Below, piece after piece: positions 58,589-64,000 of a stretch of 64,000 nucleotides of DNA; the stretch's first letter is position 1, and each line of letters opens with the position of its first letter. This DNA comes from Macrobrachium rosenbergii (Eukaryota; Arthropoda; Malacostraca; Decapoda; Palaemonidae): the NCBI RefSeq assembly GCF_040412425.1, contig NC_089788.1, positions 70,797,720 to 70,861,719 of the forward strand. The letters are read 5' to 3'. The notes below the pieces were generated by a model, which saw only the letters and a program-made list of their open reading frames with translations, did not search any database and was not told the DNA's origin. Made by a program: the position numbers and the translations under genes.

Positions 58589-61435
58589 CACAGTTGCACT
58601 GTGAATCAACTGCCAGGAGAGGGTGGAAAGTAAGGTGGCAGAAAGAAAGGAGGTACAGTAAAAGGAATGAAAGGGAATGCGGCTAGGGGCCGAAGGCACA
58701 CTGCAAAGAACCTTAAGTAATGCCTACAATGCACCACATGAGGTGCACTGACGGCACTAGCCCCCTACGGGGAGCATCTGTTGTCATTAACCTAAGAATG
58801 GACATGGCCTACATAAGAAAAGGAGTTCCTTATATAGCACCTGAACTAATATTAACAATGAATATTACATATTTGTTACAAAAGTTTCTGAGACCAATTC
58901 AAACTCAGGCAAAGGGACACTCCTACATAAAAAGGCCACGGTTCGTATTCCCAGAGATGCAAGTAGTTTTTTGAAGTGACAACCAATAATCGCGGCCCTT
59001 AACAACTACAGAAACATCGTCACTGCCTGTTATAGTAGTTCATCAATTTTCAGCCTTTTAATACTATAACAAAATTATTTTAACTATATAATTCATGCTT
59101 AATAAGAAGATGTATAATACATGTTAGTATCTTAATCAACCTTTCCAATAGGCCTATAATAATGTTACTCATTCAAATGGAAATATGAAGCTTGGTTATG
59201 TCTTCTTTCCTGAAAAGCTCAACTTTATCCATAAAACCCAATAATTTGTAGCTTGGCTAATTCATTTCATACACTGTAATATCAATAATGAATTTTTGTT
59301 AAATGAAGAATTATACATTATGGTAATTCTACTGTAGGCTGGCTGTCCGCAGTGAGCTAGGCTATGGCAGTTGACATTTTCCTGTCATTTTACATGCTTT
59401 ACAAGAATTTAAAGTAATATTTTGTCGGACGGCTGTAACTAAACAACTGACTTTTGAAGGCTACACGACAGTACCAATGGGTCCCCTGCACTGATCTATA
59501 CAGTTCAAAGGTAAATTACAGCTTAGCTACAACCAATCAGCAAAATATTACCTTAAACTCTTGTAAAGCAAGTAAAATAACATTGGAAAATGTCAACTGC
59601 CATAGTATAGCTCGACTGGACACTAATCGAAGCTTTCGGTCGGGGTGAAGAAACGTAAACAGTAAACAAAGTTTACAGTTTAGCTACAGCTGACCAGCAA
59701 AATATTACCATTTCTGCTTTCAGTTTTGGGGGTGGTGGAACGGCGCTTCGCGCCTTATTCGCACTTTGAAATACTCTTGGCAAGCTCGTATGTTCTGGCA
59801 GGCAGTAATGTTGCGCTGCGAGCGCTAGCAACAGGGATTACAGAAAATGTAAAAAGGACATTACTTTAAATTCTTGTAAAGCAAGTACAATAACATAGGA
59901 AAACGTCAACTGCCACGGTCTAATTCACCGCGGAACACCAGCTTAGAATACTACTCTCTCAGTTGAAGAACTTAAGAGGCACTGAGCTCCCCTGTAAGAC
60001 TGCTCATGCGTGATAGGGCCTGGAATCAGTAGTAGTAGTCATAAATGAAAAGTGCCTTTGAAACATCCATTTATTCGCCCTTTTCTTACACTTGTTTTTC
60101 GTGTTCTAAATGACATATATAACAGGAAATACAAAAAGGTGGCCCAACCTTTTCCCGAGTTATTTACCCCACTCAAAACCCTGAATTCAAAATGGGTCCC
60201 CCTTACCCTTAGCTATTCTATAAAGTATTTTACCCCACCCAAAACCCCGATTCCCAACAGGTCCCCTTTACTGTTGGCTACAGTTCTAAGACAATTTAAA
60301 GCTTAAATTACAGCCGAGCGACAAAGTATTACTTTAAATTCTTGTTCAGCAGGTAAAGTTCTATAGAAAGACGTCAACTGCCGTAGTCTAGCTCGCCGCG
60401 GACAGCTGGCTTAGCTGTACCTACATTATCTGTCCTGGCAGGCTATATAGCCATATATTAGTATAATTCTAAAATGACATGCATCCAACACAATACTTTA
60501 ATATAAAAGAATGAGTATAATAAGACTAAATACCATATTTTGTATTAGGCAAGGCTTATTAGATCAATGATTAGCCCAGTTCTATGACAAATACACTATG
60601 TTCAGTATTACTTTACTTTAAAAACCACAACCAATTATTAAGAGTTTTACACTGCGCTCTTCAGTCTGACGTCCGCAACATGATTACGGAAAACATAGAC
60701 TGTCCGCAATATGATTACGGAAAACAGACTGTTAAGCATTGGGCACAGTCTATCTGCACAAATTGGAGATTAAGCGTAAATAAGCTCGCCAATTAATAAA
60801 GCTGCCTTACAGACAGGCCTAGGATAATCTTCACCGAACACTTTATTACTTTAAGAGACAAGAGCCTAGCATAGGCCTATTATGAGCATCAAAACATATA
60901 CATTGTAAGGTCAGGCCTCGTAATTGGCCTATCTCTCCAACACCGAAAATTCCATTGTTAGCATTAGGCCTATATAGGATTCAGCCTAGGATTCGTTTCC
61001 CCTTTGATTCTGCTCAAGTTGACGTGAGCAGCGTACTGAAATAGGCCTATTGTAGGCCCACTTCGACAAAATAGGAAAAAAGTCTGGAGACAACTGGTCC
61101 ATCGATTTTCAACGGTCACAAAGTACATAGTTCGATAAAAACTTGCGGGTAGGGTTCGTCCCCGGCCAAATTACAATCCAAGGCACCGCAACAGGGGCAC
61201 AACAACCCAATAGGCCTAAAAAGTGATCCCAAATTTCAAGGTTGTTCGTTCGTTCGCTCTGACGTCACGTCGAAGAGTCGACACTTTTTTCCTCTCGACA
61301 CTTCTCCGGACAACCGGAAGCACTTCACGTCCCGCAACTCGGCAACGTCGAGGGGCTCCGTCGCTCCCCAGGGGCCGGAGATGCGAAATACCGCAGGGGG
61401 AAAGCCGTACCCTGGTTTTGAGAATCCTCCTCCAT
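33864..61435 (-). CDS. MARCHF6: MARCHF6 / TEB4 / Doa10-family ER ubiquitin ligase, 17 coding exons, 949 aa
   Basis: Minus-strand join from 5': 61435-61411, 57846-57676, 57173-56957, 56796-56655, 45875-45701, 45358-45143, 43801-43633, 40904-40766, 40172-39993, 37546-37395, 37210-37027, 36077-35879, 35770-35613, 35261-35127, 35013-34879, 34604-34365, 34076-33864. All introns are GT-AG and frame is kept throughout. The N-terminus has a C4HC3 RING-CH domain (residues about 9-60: CRVC, CIC, HQDC, CELC). The membrane body includes the TEB4 domain, with [19 protein letters not shown] and GPNWWLKT. The C-terminus keeps [14 protein letters not shown], the element known to be needed for substrate degradation in Doa10/MARCHF6. 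The family ubiquitinates ER, lipid-synthesis and N-degron substrates at the ER and inner nuclear membrane. Human MARCHF6 is 910 aa; the extra length here lies in low-complexity linkers. Intron 4 spans 10.8 kb of mobile elements. Confidence 0.95.
34089..34170. repeat. 35-bp tandem duplication in MARCHF6 intron 16
   Basis: AACAATGTTACGTGATACAA and CTCTGTAGATTTTA are repeated just upstream of the last-exon acceptor. Confidence 0.8.
34365..34604 (-). CDS. MARCHF6: MARCHF6 exon 16
   Basis: Acceptor TTCTTTCAG, donor TTA|GTAAGT. Encodes [21 protein letters not shown] and [19 protein letters not shown]. Confidence 0.94.
34879..35013 (-). CDS. MARCHF6: MARCHF6 exon 15
   Basis: Acceptor TTTTATAG, donor CAG|GTAGGA. 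Encodes [20 protein letters not shown] then [15 protein letters not shown]. Confidence 0.92.
35127..35261 (-). CDS. MARCHF6: MARCHF6 exon 14
   Basis: Acceptor TTATATAG, donor ATG|GTAAGT. Encodes [20 protein letters not shown], aligned to HELYTAACGLYVCWLTIRA in human. Confidence 0.92.
35613..35770 (-). CDS. MARCHF6: MARCHF6 exon 13
   Basis: Acceptor TTCTTACAG, donor AAG|GTAAG. Encodes [10 protein letters not shown], membrane segments with [18 protein letters not shown], and a helix-ending stretch. Confidence 0.92.
35879..36077 (-). CDS. MARCHF6: MARCHF6 exon 12 (Gly-rich linker)
   Basis: Acceptor ATTTTAG, donor G|GTAAAT. Encodes a linker of repeated GG/GN units ([29 protein letters not shown]), then [15 protein letters not shown], which is conserved. 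Confidence 0.9.
37027..37210 (-). CDS. MARCHF6: MARCHF6 exon 11
   Basis: Acceptor CATTTCAG, donor CAG|GTTTGT. Encodes [20 protein letters not shown] then [14 protein letters not shown]. Confidence 0.93.
37395..37546 (-). CDS. MARCHF6: MARCHF6 exon 10
   Basis: Acceptor CTTTACAG, donor AG|GTTGGT. Encodes [20 protein letters not shown] and a [11 protein letters not shown] membrane segment. Confidence 0.93.
37547..39992. other. MARCHF6 intron 9
   Basis: Holds a 41-bp tandem duplication at about 39025-39108 (CTTTAACACTTGAGCAAAGG) and a three-copy tandem repeat at 39285-39640. No nested gene. Confidence 0.6.
39285..39640. repeat. ~125-bp tandem repeat, about 3 copies
   Basis: Three diverged copies share AAGAATAC, TTTGATAATTAAC, AAGAGCAAGATA-ACTAGA and CAATTAACA words in the same order. 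Confidence 0.8.
39993..40172 (-). CDS. MARCHF6: MARCHF6 exon 9
   Basis: Acceptor TTTAATAG, donor GAA|GTAAGT. Encodes [20 protein letters not shown] then [20 protein letters not shown], nearly invariant against human. Confidence 0.95.
40766..40904 (-). CDS. MARCHF6: MARCHF6 exon 8 (TEB4 domain)
   Basis: Acceptor TCTCTACAG, donor AAG|GTAAG. Encodes [15 protein letters not shown] and [18 protein letters not shown], the hallmark of the TEB4 domain. Confidence 0.95.
41750..41970 (+). pseudogene. LINE reverse-transcriptase C-terminal relic
   Basis: Three pieces read in shifted frames: [17 protein letters not shown], then [18 protein letters not shown], then [13 protein letters not shown] and [13 protein letters not shown]. 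The order and motifs (LLYGAETW, RMLR-M-G, GHV-R) match the end of many non-LTR retrotransposon polymerases. Stops and frameshifts show it is dead. Confidence 0.65.
43047..43332. mobile_element. pogo/Tigger-like MITE
   Basis: Ends read CAGGTAGTCCCC at left and, in reverse complement, CAGTAGTCCCC at right; the right end is followed by TA. The 286-bp length and lack of coding make it a non-autonomous element. It contains two copies of TCCCCAGTTATTGGC. Confidence 0.55.
43633..43801 (-). CDS. MARCHF6: MARCHF6 exon 7 (TEB4 domain)
   Basis: Acceptor TTTTTCACAG, donor AG|GTATGT. Encodes [14 protein letters not shown] and [15 protein letters not shown]. Confidence 0.93.
43802..45142. other. MARCHF6 intron 6
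   Basis: Small tandem duplications near 43905-43935 (TCTAAGCAACAAAAATTTA) and 44740-44810 (ACTACTGACTGATCCC). No nested gene. Confidence 0.6.
45143..45358 (-). CDS. MARCHF6: MARCHF6 exon 6
   Basis: Acceptor TTTTTTAG, donor G|GTAAGT. Encodes [40 protein letters not shown] and LNTMFILVF, almost identical to human. Confidence 0.95.
45701..45875 (-). CDS. MARCHF6: MARCHF6 exon 5 (linker)
   Basis: Acceptor TTTCTCAG, donor G|GTTTGA. Encodes an Asn/Pro/Ala-rich linker with [17 protein letters not shown], the counterpart of the low-complexity linker in human. Confidence 0.85.
46061..46906. mobile_element. pogo/Tigger-like non-autonomous DNA transposon
   Basis: Terminal inverted repeats start CAGTGGAACCCCGGTCTCCG at left and CAGTGGTACCTCGGTTTCCG at right (reverse complement). 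Each is flanked by TA, the target duplication of the Tc1/mariner/pogo superfamily. The repeats extend inward about 60 bases with mismatches. The 846-bp interior has no transposase. A further word, CAGTAGTACCGCGATACGCC, at 46353 may mark a second, nested relative. It lies in MARCHF6 intron 4. Confidence 0.75.
46910..49009. other. MARCHF6 intron 4, left part, no gene seen
   Basis: From about 47440 to 48900 the texture (higher GC, many short broken frames) suggests an old mobile element of unidentified class. No domain is readable. Confidence 0.35.
49010..49375 (-). pseudogene. Jockey-type LINE relic (RNase H and C-terminal tail)
   Basis: On the minus strand, [13 protein letters not shown] resembles the RNase H motif (AHVGVKGNEDAD) of jockey-like elements. 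Farther on, [18 protein letters not shown] resembles their cysteine-rich end. Stops interrupt the frame. Confidence 0.5.
49379..49668. mobile_element. 290-bp element with perfect 57-bp inverted repeats
   Basis: Bases 49379-49435 are the exact reverse complement of 49612-49668 (outermost ATGATATTTTAATGATAAAA). The interior, from the GTATTCTCCGAAGTCCGACA word to GGGAATGG (in reverse), matches the far end of the DIRS element at 55620-55770 in inverted orientation. It is either a MITE derived from a DIRS end or part of the DIRS terminal structure. Confidence 0.75.
49792..50398. repeat. ~303-bp tandem duplication in DIRS element
   Basis: Two near-identical copies (49792-50094 and 50095-50398) start GTTAGCATAGCTGACTTCGT and end GGTCCAGGCCTA. 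A third partial copy of the last ~115 bases lies at about 50519-50657. Confidence 0.9.
50670..51280 (-). pseudogene. DIRS tyrosine recombinase, frameshifted
   Basis: Readable in three shifted frames: a region with [12 protein letters not shown], then [16 protein letters not shown], then [10 protein letters not shown] (the His-x-x-Arg box) and [20 protein letters not shown] with HYLRDV, which carries the catalytic tyrosine. The order matches DIRS recombinases. At least two frame changes separate the motifs. Confidence 0.75.
51674..51934 (-). pseudogene. DIRS RNase H domain
   Basis: [39 protein letters not shown] and [16 protein letters not shown] match the DIRS RNase H series (DAS-EGWGA, HIN-LEL-A, DN-TA-AY). 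The first catalytic aspartate position reads Tyr (SYAPREGWG). Confidence 0.8.
52174..52689 (-). pseudogene. DIRS reverse transcriptase
   Basis: 172-codon open stretch with [56 protein letters not shown] and [10 protein letters not shown]. The metal-binding box, normally Y-x-D-D, reads Y-L-G-D, so one essential aspartate is lost. Confidence 0.88.
52950..53723 (-). pseudogene. DIRS gag-like region, interrupted by 5S-like insert
   Basis: The first part reads [34 protein letters not shown] and [16 protein letters not shown], then [12 protein letters not shown]. The frame then enters the 5S rRNA-like segment. On the far side, gag-like sequence resumes in another frame as [15 protein letters not shown], then [20 protein letters not shown] and a Gly/Arg/Ser-rich basic tail. 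Confidence 0.7.
53296..53413 (-). rRNA. 5S rRNA-like sequence inside DIRS gag
   Basis: The minus strand begins GCCAACAGCCATACCACGTT and ends GCCTTTGGC, 118 nt, the full length of an animal 5S rRNA. It contains TTCTCGTGCGATCAGCGAAG, AAGTTAAGCAACGTTGGG, GGTCAGTACTTGGATGGGTG and ACCGCCTGGGAACACCAG, the landmarks of 5S including internal promoter boxes A and C. The two ends pair (GCCAA with TTGGC). A TTTT lies about 11 bases past the end, where polymerase III could stop. Differences from typical 5S include C for G in TTCTCG-CGATC and in the ATCA-CGAAG loop. The location inside a dead gag gene argues for a 5S pseudogene or 5S-derived insert; function is not claimed. Confidence 0.88.
54236..54640. 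repeat. ~95-bp tandem repeat, 4 copies, in DIRS 5' coding end
   Basis: Copies start near 54241, 54337, 54431 and 54525, each built of CCTGCACGGCAGCGAGAG, TGACGAGCAGCTACAGAAG and ATAGCTGCTTGCGGAGCGTC. On the minus strand the frame encodes Asp-Ala every six to ten residues ([20 protein letters not shown]). Confidence 0.9.
55620..55800. repeat. Right terminal inverted repeat of DIRS element
   Basis: Reverse complement of 49411-49565 with few differences, including GGGAATGGTTCCTGATACC, CCAGCGGCGGGAATGGGTAC and GGAGAATACAGCTATATATA. Confidence 0.85.
55801..56654. other. MARCHF6 intron 4, right part
   Basis: No gene or recognised repeat seen between the DIRS end and exon 4. Confidence 0.6.
56655..56796 (-). 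CDS. MARCHF6: MARCHF6 exon 4
   Basis: Acceptor TTTTACAG, donor GAA|GTAAGT. Encodes [20 protein letters not shown], a membrane segment, and the start of a cytosolic linker. Confidence 0.93.
56957..57173 (-). CDS. MARCHF6: MARCHF6 exon 3 (first membrane segments)
   Basis: Acceptor TTTTCCAG, donor AC|GTAAGT. Encodes [15 protein letters not shown], then [20 protein letters not shown] and [13 protein letters not shown], very close to human. Confidence 0.95.
57676..57846 (-). CDS. MARCHF6: MARCHF6 exon 2 (RING-CH)
   Basis: Acceptor TATCACAG, donor A|GTAAGC. Carries the complete RING-CH finger, from ICRVCRCEG to [11 protein letters not shown], with all eight zinc ligands present. Confidence 0.95.
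58130..58400. mobile_element. Possible MITE with internal 30-bp tandem repeat
   Basis: The left edge CAACCGACCCCTCTAAAAATG resembles the reverse complement of the right edge (GGAGGGGGTCAACT). The right side contains 2.3 copies of a 30-base unit (58313-58381) built on CCGCAAATAGGTGGAGCCAC. Non-coding. Confidence 0.45.
58516..58585. repeat. (GA)n microsatellite
   Basis: Uninterrupted GA array directly upstream of the SINE-like repeat. Confidence 0.95.
58586..58785 (+). mobile_element. Decapod-type SINE-like repeat, copy 2
   Basis: CCTCACAGTTGCACTGTGAA, GCGGCTAGGGGCCGAAGGCA and CATGAGGTGCACTGACGGCA follow the same order as the copy at 28010-28250. The 5' half seen in copy 1 is replaced by the GA array here. 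Located in MARCHF6 intron 1. Confidence 0.65.
59335..60420. repeat. Cluster of four copies of a ~110-bp repeat
   Basis: Copies near 59335-59450 (inverted), 59510-59625, 59670-59945 (split by an insert) and 60300-60415 share the order AAATTACAGC, AAATATTAC-TTAAA-TCTTGTAAAGCA, GTCAACTGCC and GACAGC-GGCTTAG. The first two face each other. Between the last copies, about 60150-60290, a ~70-bp tandem duplication (TTTACCCCAC-CAAAACCC) is present. Located in MARCHF6 intron 1. Confidence 0.75.
60800..61220. other. MARCHF6 intron 1, promoter-proximal part, with ATAGGCCTAT words
   Basis: The palindromic word AGGCCTA/TAGGCCT recurs at least six times between 60826 and 61215. No coding content. Confidence 0.5.
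61411..61435 (-). CDS. MARCHF6: MARCHF6 exon 1 (start codon)
   Basis: ATG followed by EEDSQNQ and one base, then donor G|GTACGG. The spare G completes the Asp of DICRVC in exon 2, and the short acidic leader matches that of vertebrate MARCHF6. The donor is weaker than average. Confidence 0.75.
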
Positions 61436-61620
61436 TTTCGTCCTTACAGCAGCAGCAGCAGCAGCAGTCAACACAACAAACAGCTGAGCATCACTATCTG
61501 CGTCCCTCCTCCCTCCCTCCCTCCCTCCTCAGGTGTGCGCCTCCTTCATAGATCCCCGTCTCTTGTCGCTTTACTTTCTGGCTTTGCTTCGAGGGTTCTC
61601 ACTGGGGTTCTTTAATTAGT
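61436..61620 (-). promoter_or_regulatory. MARCHF6 5' leader and likely promoter region
   Basis: Lies just upstream of the MARCHF6 start codon. It holds (CAG)7 at 61447-61467, read as (CTG)7 in the leader, and a (CTCC)n-type tract at about 61505-61530. No TATA box was found at a fixed place, and the transcription start is unknown. Confidence 0.45.
61447..61467. repeat. (CAG)7 trinucleotide repeat
   Basis: Seven perfect CAG units, 12 bases upstream of the MARCHF6 ATG. Confidence 0.95.
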
Positions 61621-62790
61621 GTTCTCGGGGTTCTCGGATGTTCTTCTATTAAAGTTCTCGGGGCGGCATTCTGTTAGGGTTCTCGGGGATTCTTCGATTG
61701 TGGTTCTCGGGGATTCTTCGATTAGGGTTCTCAGGGATTCTTCGAGAAAGGATCTCGGGTCGTTCTTCAATTTCTGTTCTCGGGGGTGTTCTTCAATTTC
61801 TGTTCTCGGGGGTGTTCTTCAATTTCTGTTCTCGGGGGTGTTCTTCAATTTCTGTTCTCAGGGTGTTCTTCAATTAGGGTTCTAGGGTCGTTCTTCAATT
61901 ATGGTTCTCGGGGATTCTTCAATTATGGTTCTCCCGTCGTTCTTCAATTTCTGTTCTCAGGGATTCTTCAATAAAGGTTCTCGGGTTGTTCTTCAATTTC
62001 TGTTCTCAGGGGTGTTCTTTAATTAGGGCTTTCGGGTCGTTCTTCAATTTCTGTTCTCGGGGGTGTTCTTCAATTTCTGTTCTCATGGGGTGTTCTTCAA
62101 TTGGGGTTCCCTGGTCGTTCTTCAATTAGGGTTCTCGGGGATTCTTCAATTAGGGTTCTTGATCATTCTTCAATTTCTGTTCTCGGAGGTGTTCTTCAAT
62201 TAGGGTTCTCGGGGATTCTTCAATAAAGGTTCTCGGGATGTTCTTAAATTAGGATTCTCGGGGGTTCTTCAGTTAGGTGTTCTTCAATTAAGGTTCTCAG
62301 GTCATTTTCAATTTCTGTTCTCGGGCGTTCTTCAATTTCTGTTCTCAGGGGTCGTTCTTCAATTAGGGTTCTCGGGGATACTTCAATTAGGGTTCTCGGG
62401 GATTCTTCAATTAGGGTTCTCGGGTCATTCTTCAATTTCTGTTCTCGGAGGTGTTCTTCAATTAGGGTTCTCGGGGATTCTTCAATAAAGGTTCTCGGGA
62501 TGTTCTTAAATTAGGGTTCTCGAGGGTTCTTCAGTTAGTGTTCTCGGGTGTTCTTCTATTAGTGTTCTGGGGGGTTCAATTAGGCTCCTCATGGCGTTCT
62601 TCAATTAAGGTTCTCGGGCGTTCTTCAATTATGCTCAGGGGTTCTTCAGTTAGGGTTCTTCAGTTGGGGTTCTAGGGGTTCTTCAATTAGGGTTCTCAGG
62701 ATGTTCTGCAATTAAGGTTCTCGAGGTAATCTTCAATTAGGGTTCTTGGGCGTTTTTCCATTACGATTCTCCGGGATTTTTCAATTAAGA
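61610..62790. repeat. GTTCTCGGG/TTCTTCAATT minisatellite, ~1.2 kb
   Basis: Around fifty degenerate units of roughly 22-25 bases alternate the words GTTCTCGGGG and TTCTTCAATTAGG or TTCTTCAATTTCT. Higher-order blocks recur: about 62190-62260 is repeated at about 62450-62520. Reading frames through it give repeated FSGVFFNF-type peptides and are artefacts. Confidence 0.95.
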
Positions 62791-63687
62791 CATAATCTCT
62801 ATTAGTGCAGCAGATAATTGCATATTTCATAAGAATCGTTCAGATAGTGAAACAAGCATGAAATTTTGCACAAGTGCTCTTTAAAGTTCCCTCTATCAGA
62901 AAAGGGCGCTGGCCACGCAAAAAATTTAATATGGCGGCCAAATTCCAAGATGGCGGCCAGTATCGACAGATTTTGGCTAATTTTTCACTAGAATGGCATG
63001 TATTTGCTTCTAGCAATATGGTAAAGCTCTTCCATACTATTTCTTGTGAATATTATGTTTCTGTAGCTTCCCAGTACAGTTTACCTTTAAATATGGGGCT
63101 ATATGGCTGCCAAGAAAAGGTAGAAACAATAATTATAATGAGAAATAATGCCCGTTCAACAATTATCGTTTTAAGCATGGATCTTGGTTTCTGTGGTTTT
63201 AGATCCTAATGAGGCCATCTCTTTCGAATAACTCATCAATTTTGAAGGAAAATTAATAAATGTAAAAGAGTGTGTCTGCACACAACCAGGGCACACTGGT
63301 GACATCACTGCTGTGTAACTCAGCATGGGGTTCAGTGCCAGCTAATCCAGCTTTACTAATCCTGTAGTCTTAGACTAGTAGTTGTAGTATAGTTTAGTTT
63401 AGTGTCCCAAATGCTTTCTAACAGCCCCAGACCAGCTATAGTTAGATAGCCGCACCTGAATAGACAGGATGTGCCAGCGCGGGAGAGCCGAGCCAAGGGT
63501 ATGGGGCTGTACATGATGGTTCATGTACTTACCCGGATGGTGTACAGATCACACGGGACTTAAATGGCACTGGATGAATGATCGGGCTAGGTGTAGGAGA
63601 CCGAACCTAGTTGAATCCCATACAGGAATGTGTGCTTTGTTTAAGGTGGTAAAAGGATAACCCTCGGCCTTAATCAAAAGTGAAATC
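62791..63687. other. Right flank, no gene seen
   Basis: Contains two close ATGGCGGCCA words near 62932 and 62950, and a GC-richer stretch at 63440-63640. The latter may be the leader of the partial reading frame that follows or part of a mobile element. Confidence 0.35.
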
Positions 63688-64000
63688 ATGGCAGAATGTG
63701 ATGCCAATCCAATATTGAGCAGTAGAAAAACAAACTGGAGTTTGTGTTGTCTTTGTCAGAAGGACAAAAGAGGTGAGCACTTGACATCACCTCCAAGTCA
63801 TCATGTCCTAGACCATGATGGGTACACAATGCTGGCAAGGAACATTCCCATGTTCAGTGAAATTAATGAAATGCCACTGATAATGGATCCAGCAAGGCTG
63901 GATGAAGGTGATGGCATAGAGGCCACTCTCAGGAAAAATGCAGCAAAATACCATGTGAACTGTCGCTTGTTGTTTAACAACACTAAACTGGACCGTGCAA
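63688..64000 (+). CDS. 5' part of an uncharacterised CCLC-motif protein, runs off the window
   Basis: ATG at 63688 opens a frame that stays open for 104 codons to the last base. The product begins MAECDANPILSSRKTNWSLC and continues CLCQKDKRGEHL, giving a C-x2-C pair; later IEATLRKNAAKYHVNCRLLF gives an H-x2-C pair. Together they could bind zinc. I recall similar N-termini in large families of unannotated invertebrate proteins, often found near mobile elements, but cannot name a function. It may be a single-exon gene or a mobile-element gene. Confidence 0.55.
   Translation, partial: MAECDANPILSSRKTNWSLCCLCQKDKRGEHLTSPPSHHVLDHDGYTMLARNIPMFSEINEMPLIMDPARLDEGDGIEATLRKNAAKYHVNCRLLFNNTKLDRA

Noticed and set aside
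61223..61615. 130-codon plus-strand reading frame over the MARCHF6 start
   Set aside because: It is antisense to exon 1 and the leader, has low-complexity Ser/Pro content, and shows no domain.
61610..62790. CRISPR-like look of the regular repeat array
   Set aside because: The genome is eukaryotic, the units are degenerate and contiguous, and there are no unique spacers or cas genes. It is a minisatellite.

Overview
This is a stretch of animal nuclear genome. It looks like a decapod crustacean (shrimp, crayfish or crab type). The reasons are AT-rich DNA, spliced genes with GT-AG introns, very long (TA)n and (GA/CT)n microsatellites, and many short repeats of the kind I associate with decapod genomes. 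The species call rests on repeat style and on recalled protein families; no database search was made.

Two complete protein-coding genes lie tail to tail. On the + strand, about 12.83-32.4 kb, is a ten-exon gene for a Brambleberry/KAR5/GEX1-family nuclear-envelope protein (449 aa), which acts in nuclear fusion after fertilisation. On the - strand, 61.435 kb down to 33.864 kb, is a seventeen-exon gene for the ER-membrane RING-CH ubiquitin ligase MARCHF6 (TEB4/Doa10 family, 949 aa). I joined the exons by hand. Every join keeps reading frame and has GT/AG ends, and the MARCHF6 product follows the human protein from the RING to the C-terminal element. The two stop codons are about 1.6 kb apart. 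A ~435-bp foldback repeat sits between them. Nothing indicates the two proteins work together.

Layout: 1-12.8 kb is intergenic, holding microsatellites, SINE-like pieces and hairpin repeats, with no gene I can support. 12.8-32.4 kb is the brambleberry gene; its introns hold a tRNA-derived SINE with a 14-bp target duplication, a rearranged mariner remnant, a ~330-bp palindrome and an orphan exon-like segment on the opposite strand. 33.1-61.4 kb is MARCHF6. Its 10.8-kb intron 4 contains a decayed DIRS-type (tyrosine recombinase) retrotransposon, a pogo-like element and a LINE relic. A near full-length 5S rRNA-like sequence lies inside the gag region of the DIRS element. Intron 1 contains a cluster of four copies of a short repeat. 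61.6-62.8 kb, immediately upstream of the MARCHF6 start, is a ~1.2-kb GTTCTCGGG/TTCTTCAATT minisatellite. At the right edge (63,688 to the end) an unclosed reading frame begins with a CCLC motif and runs off the window.
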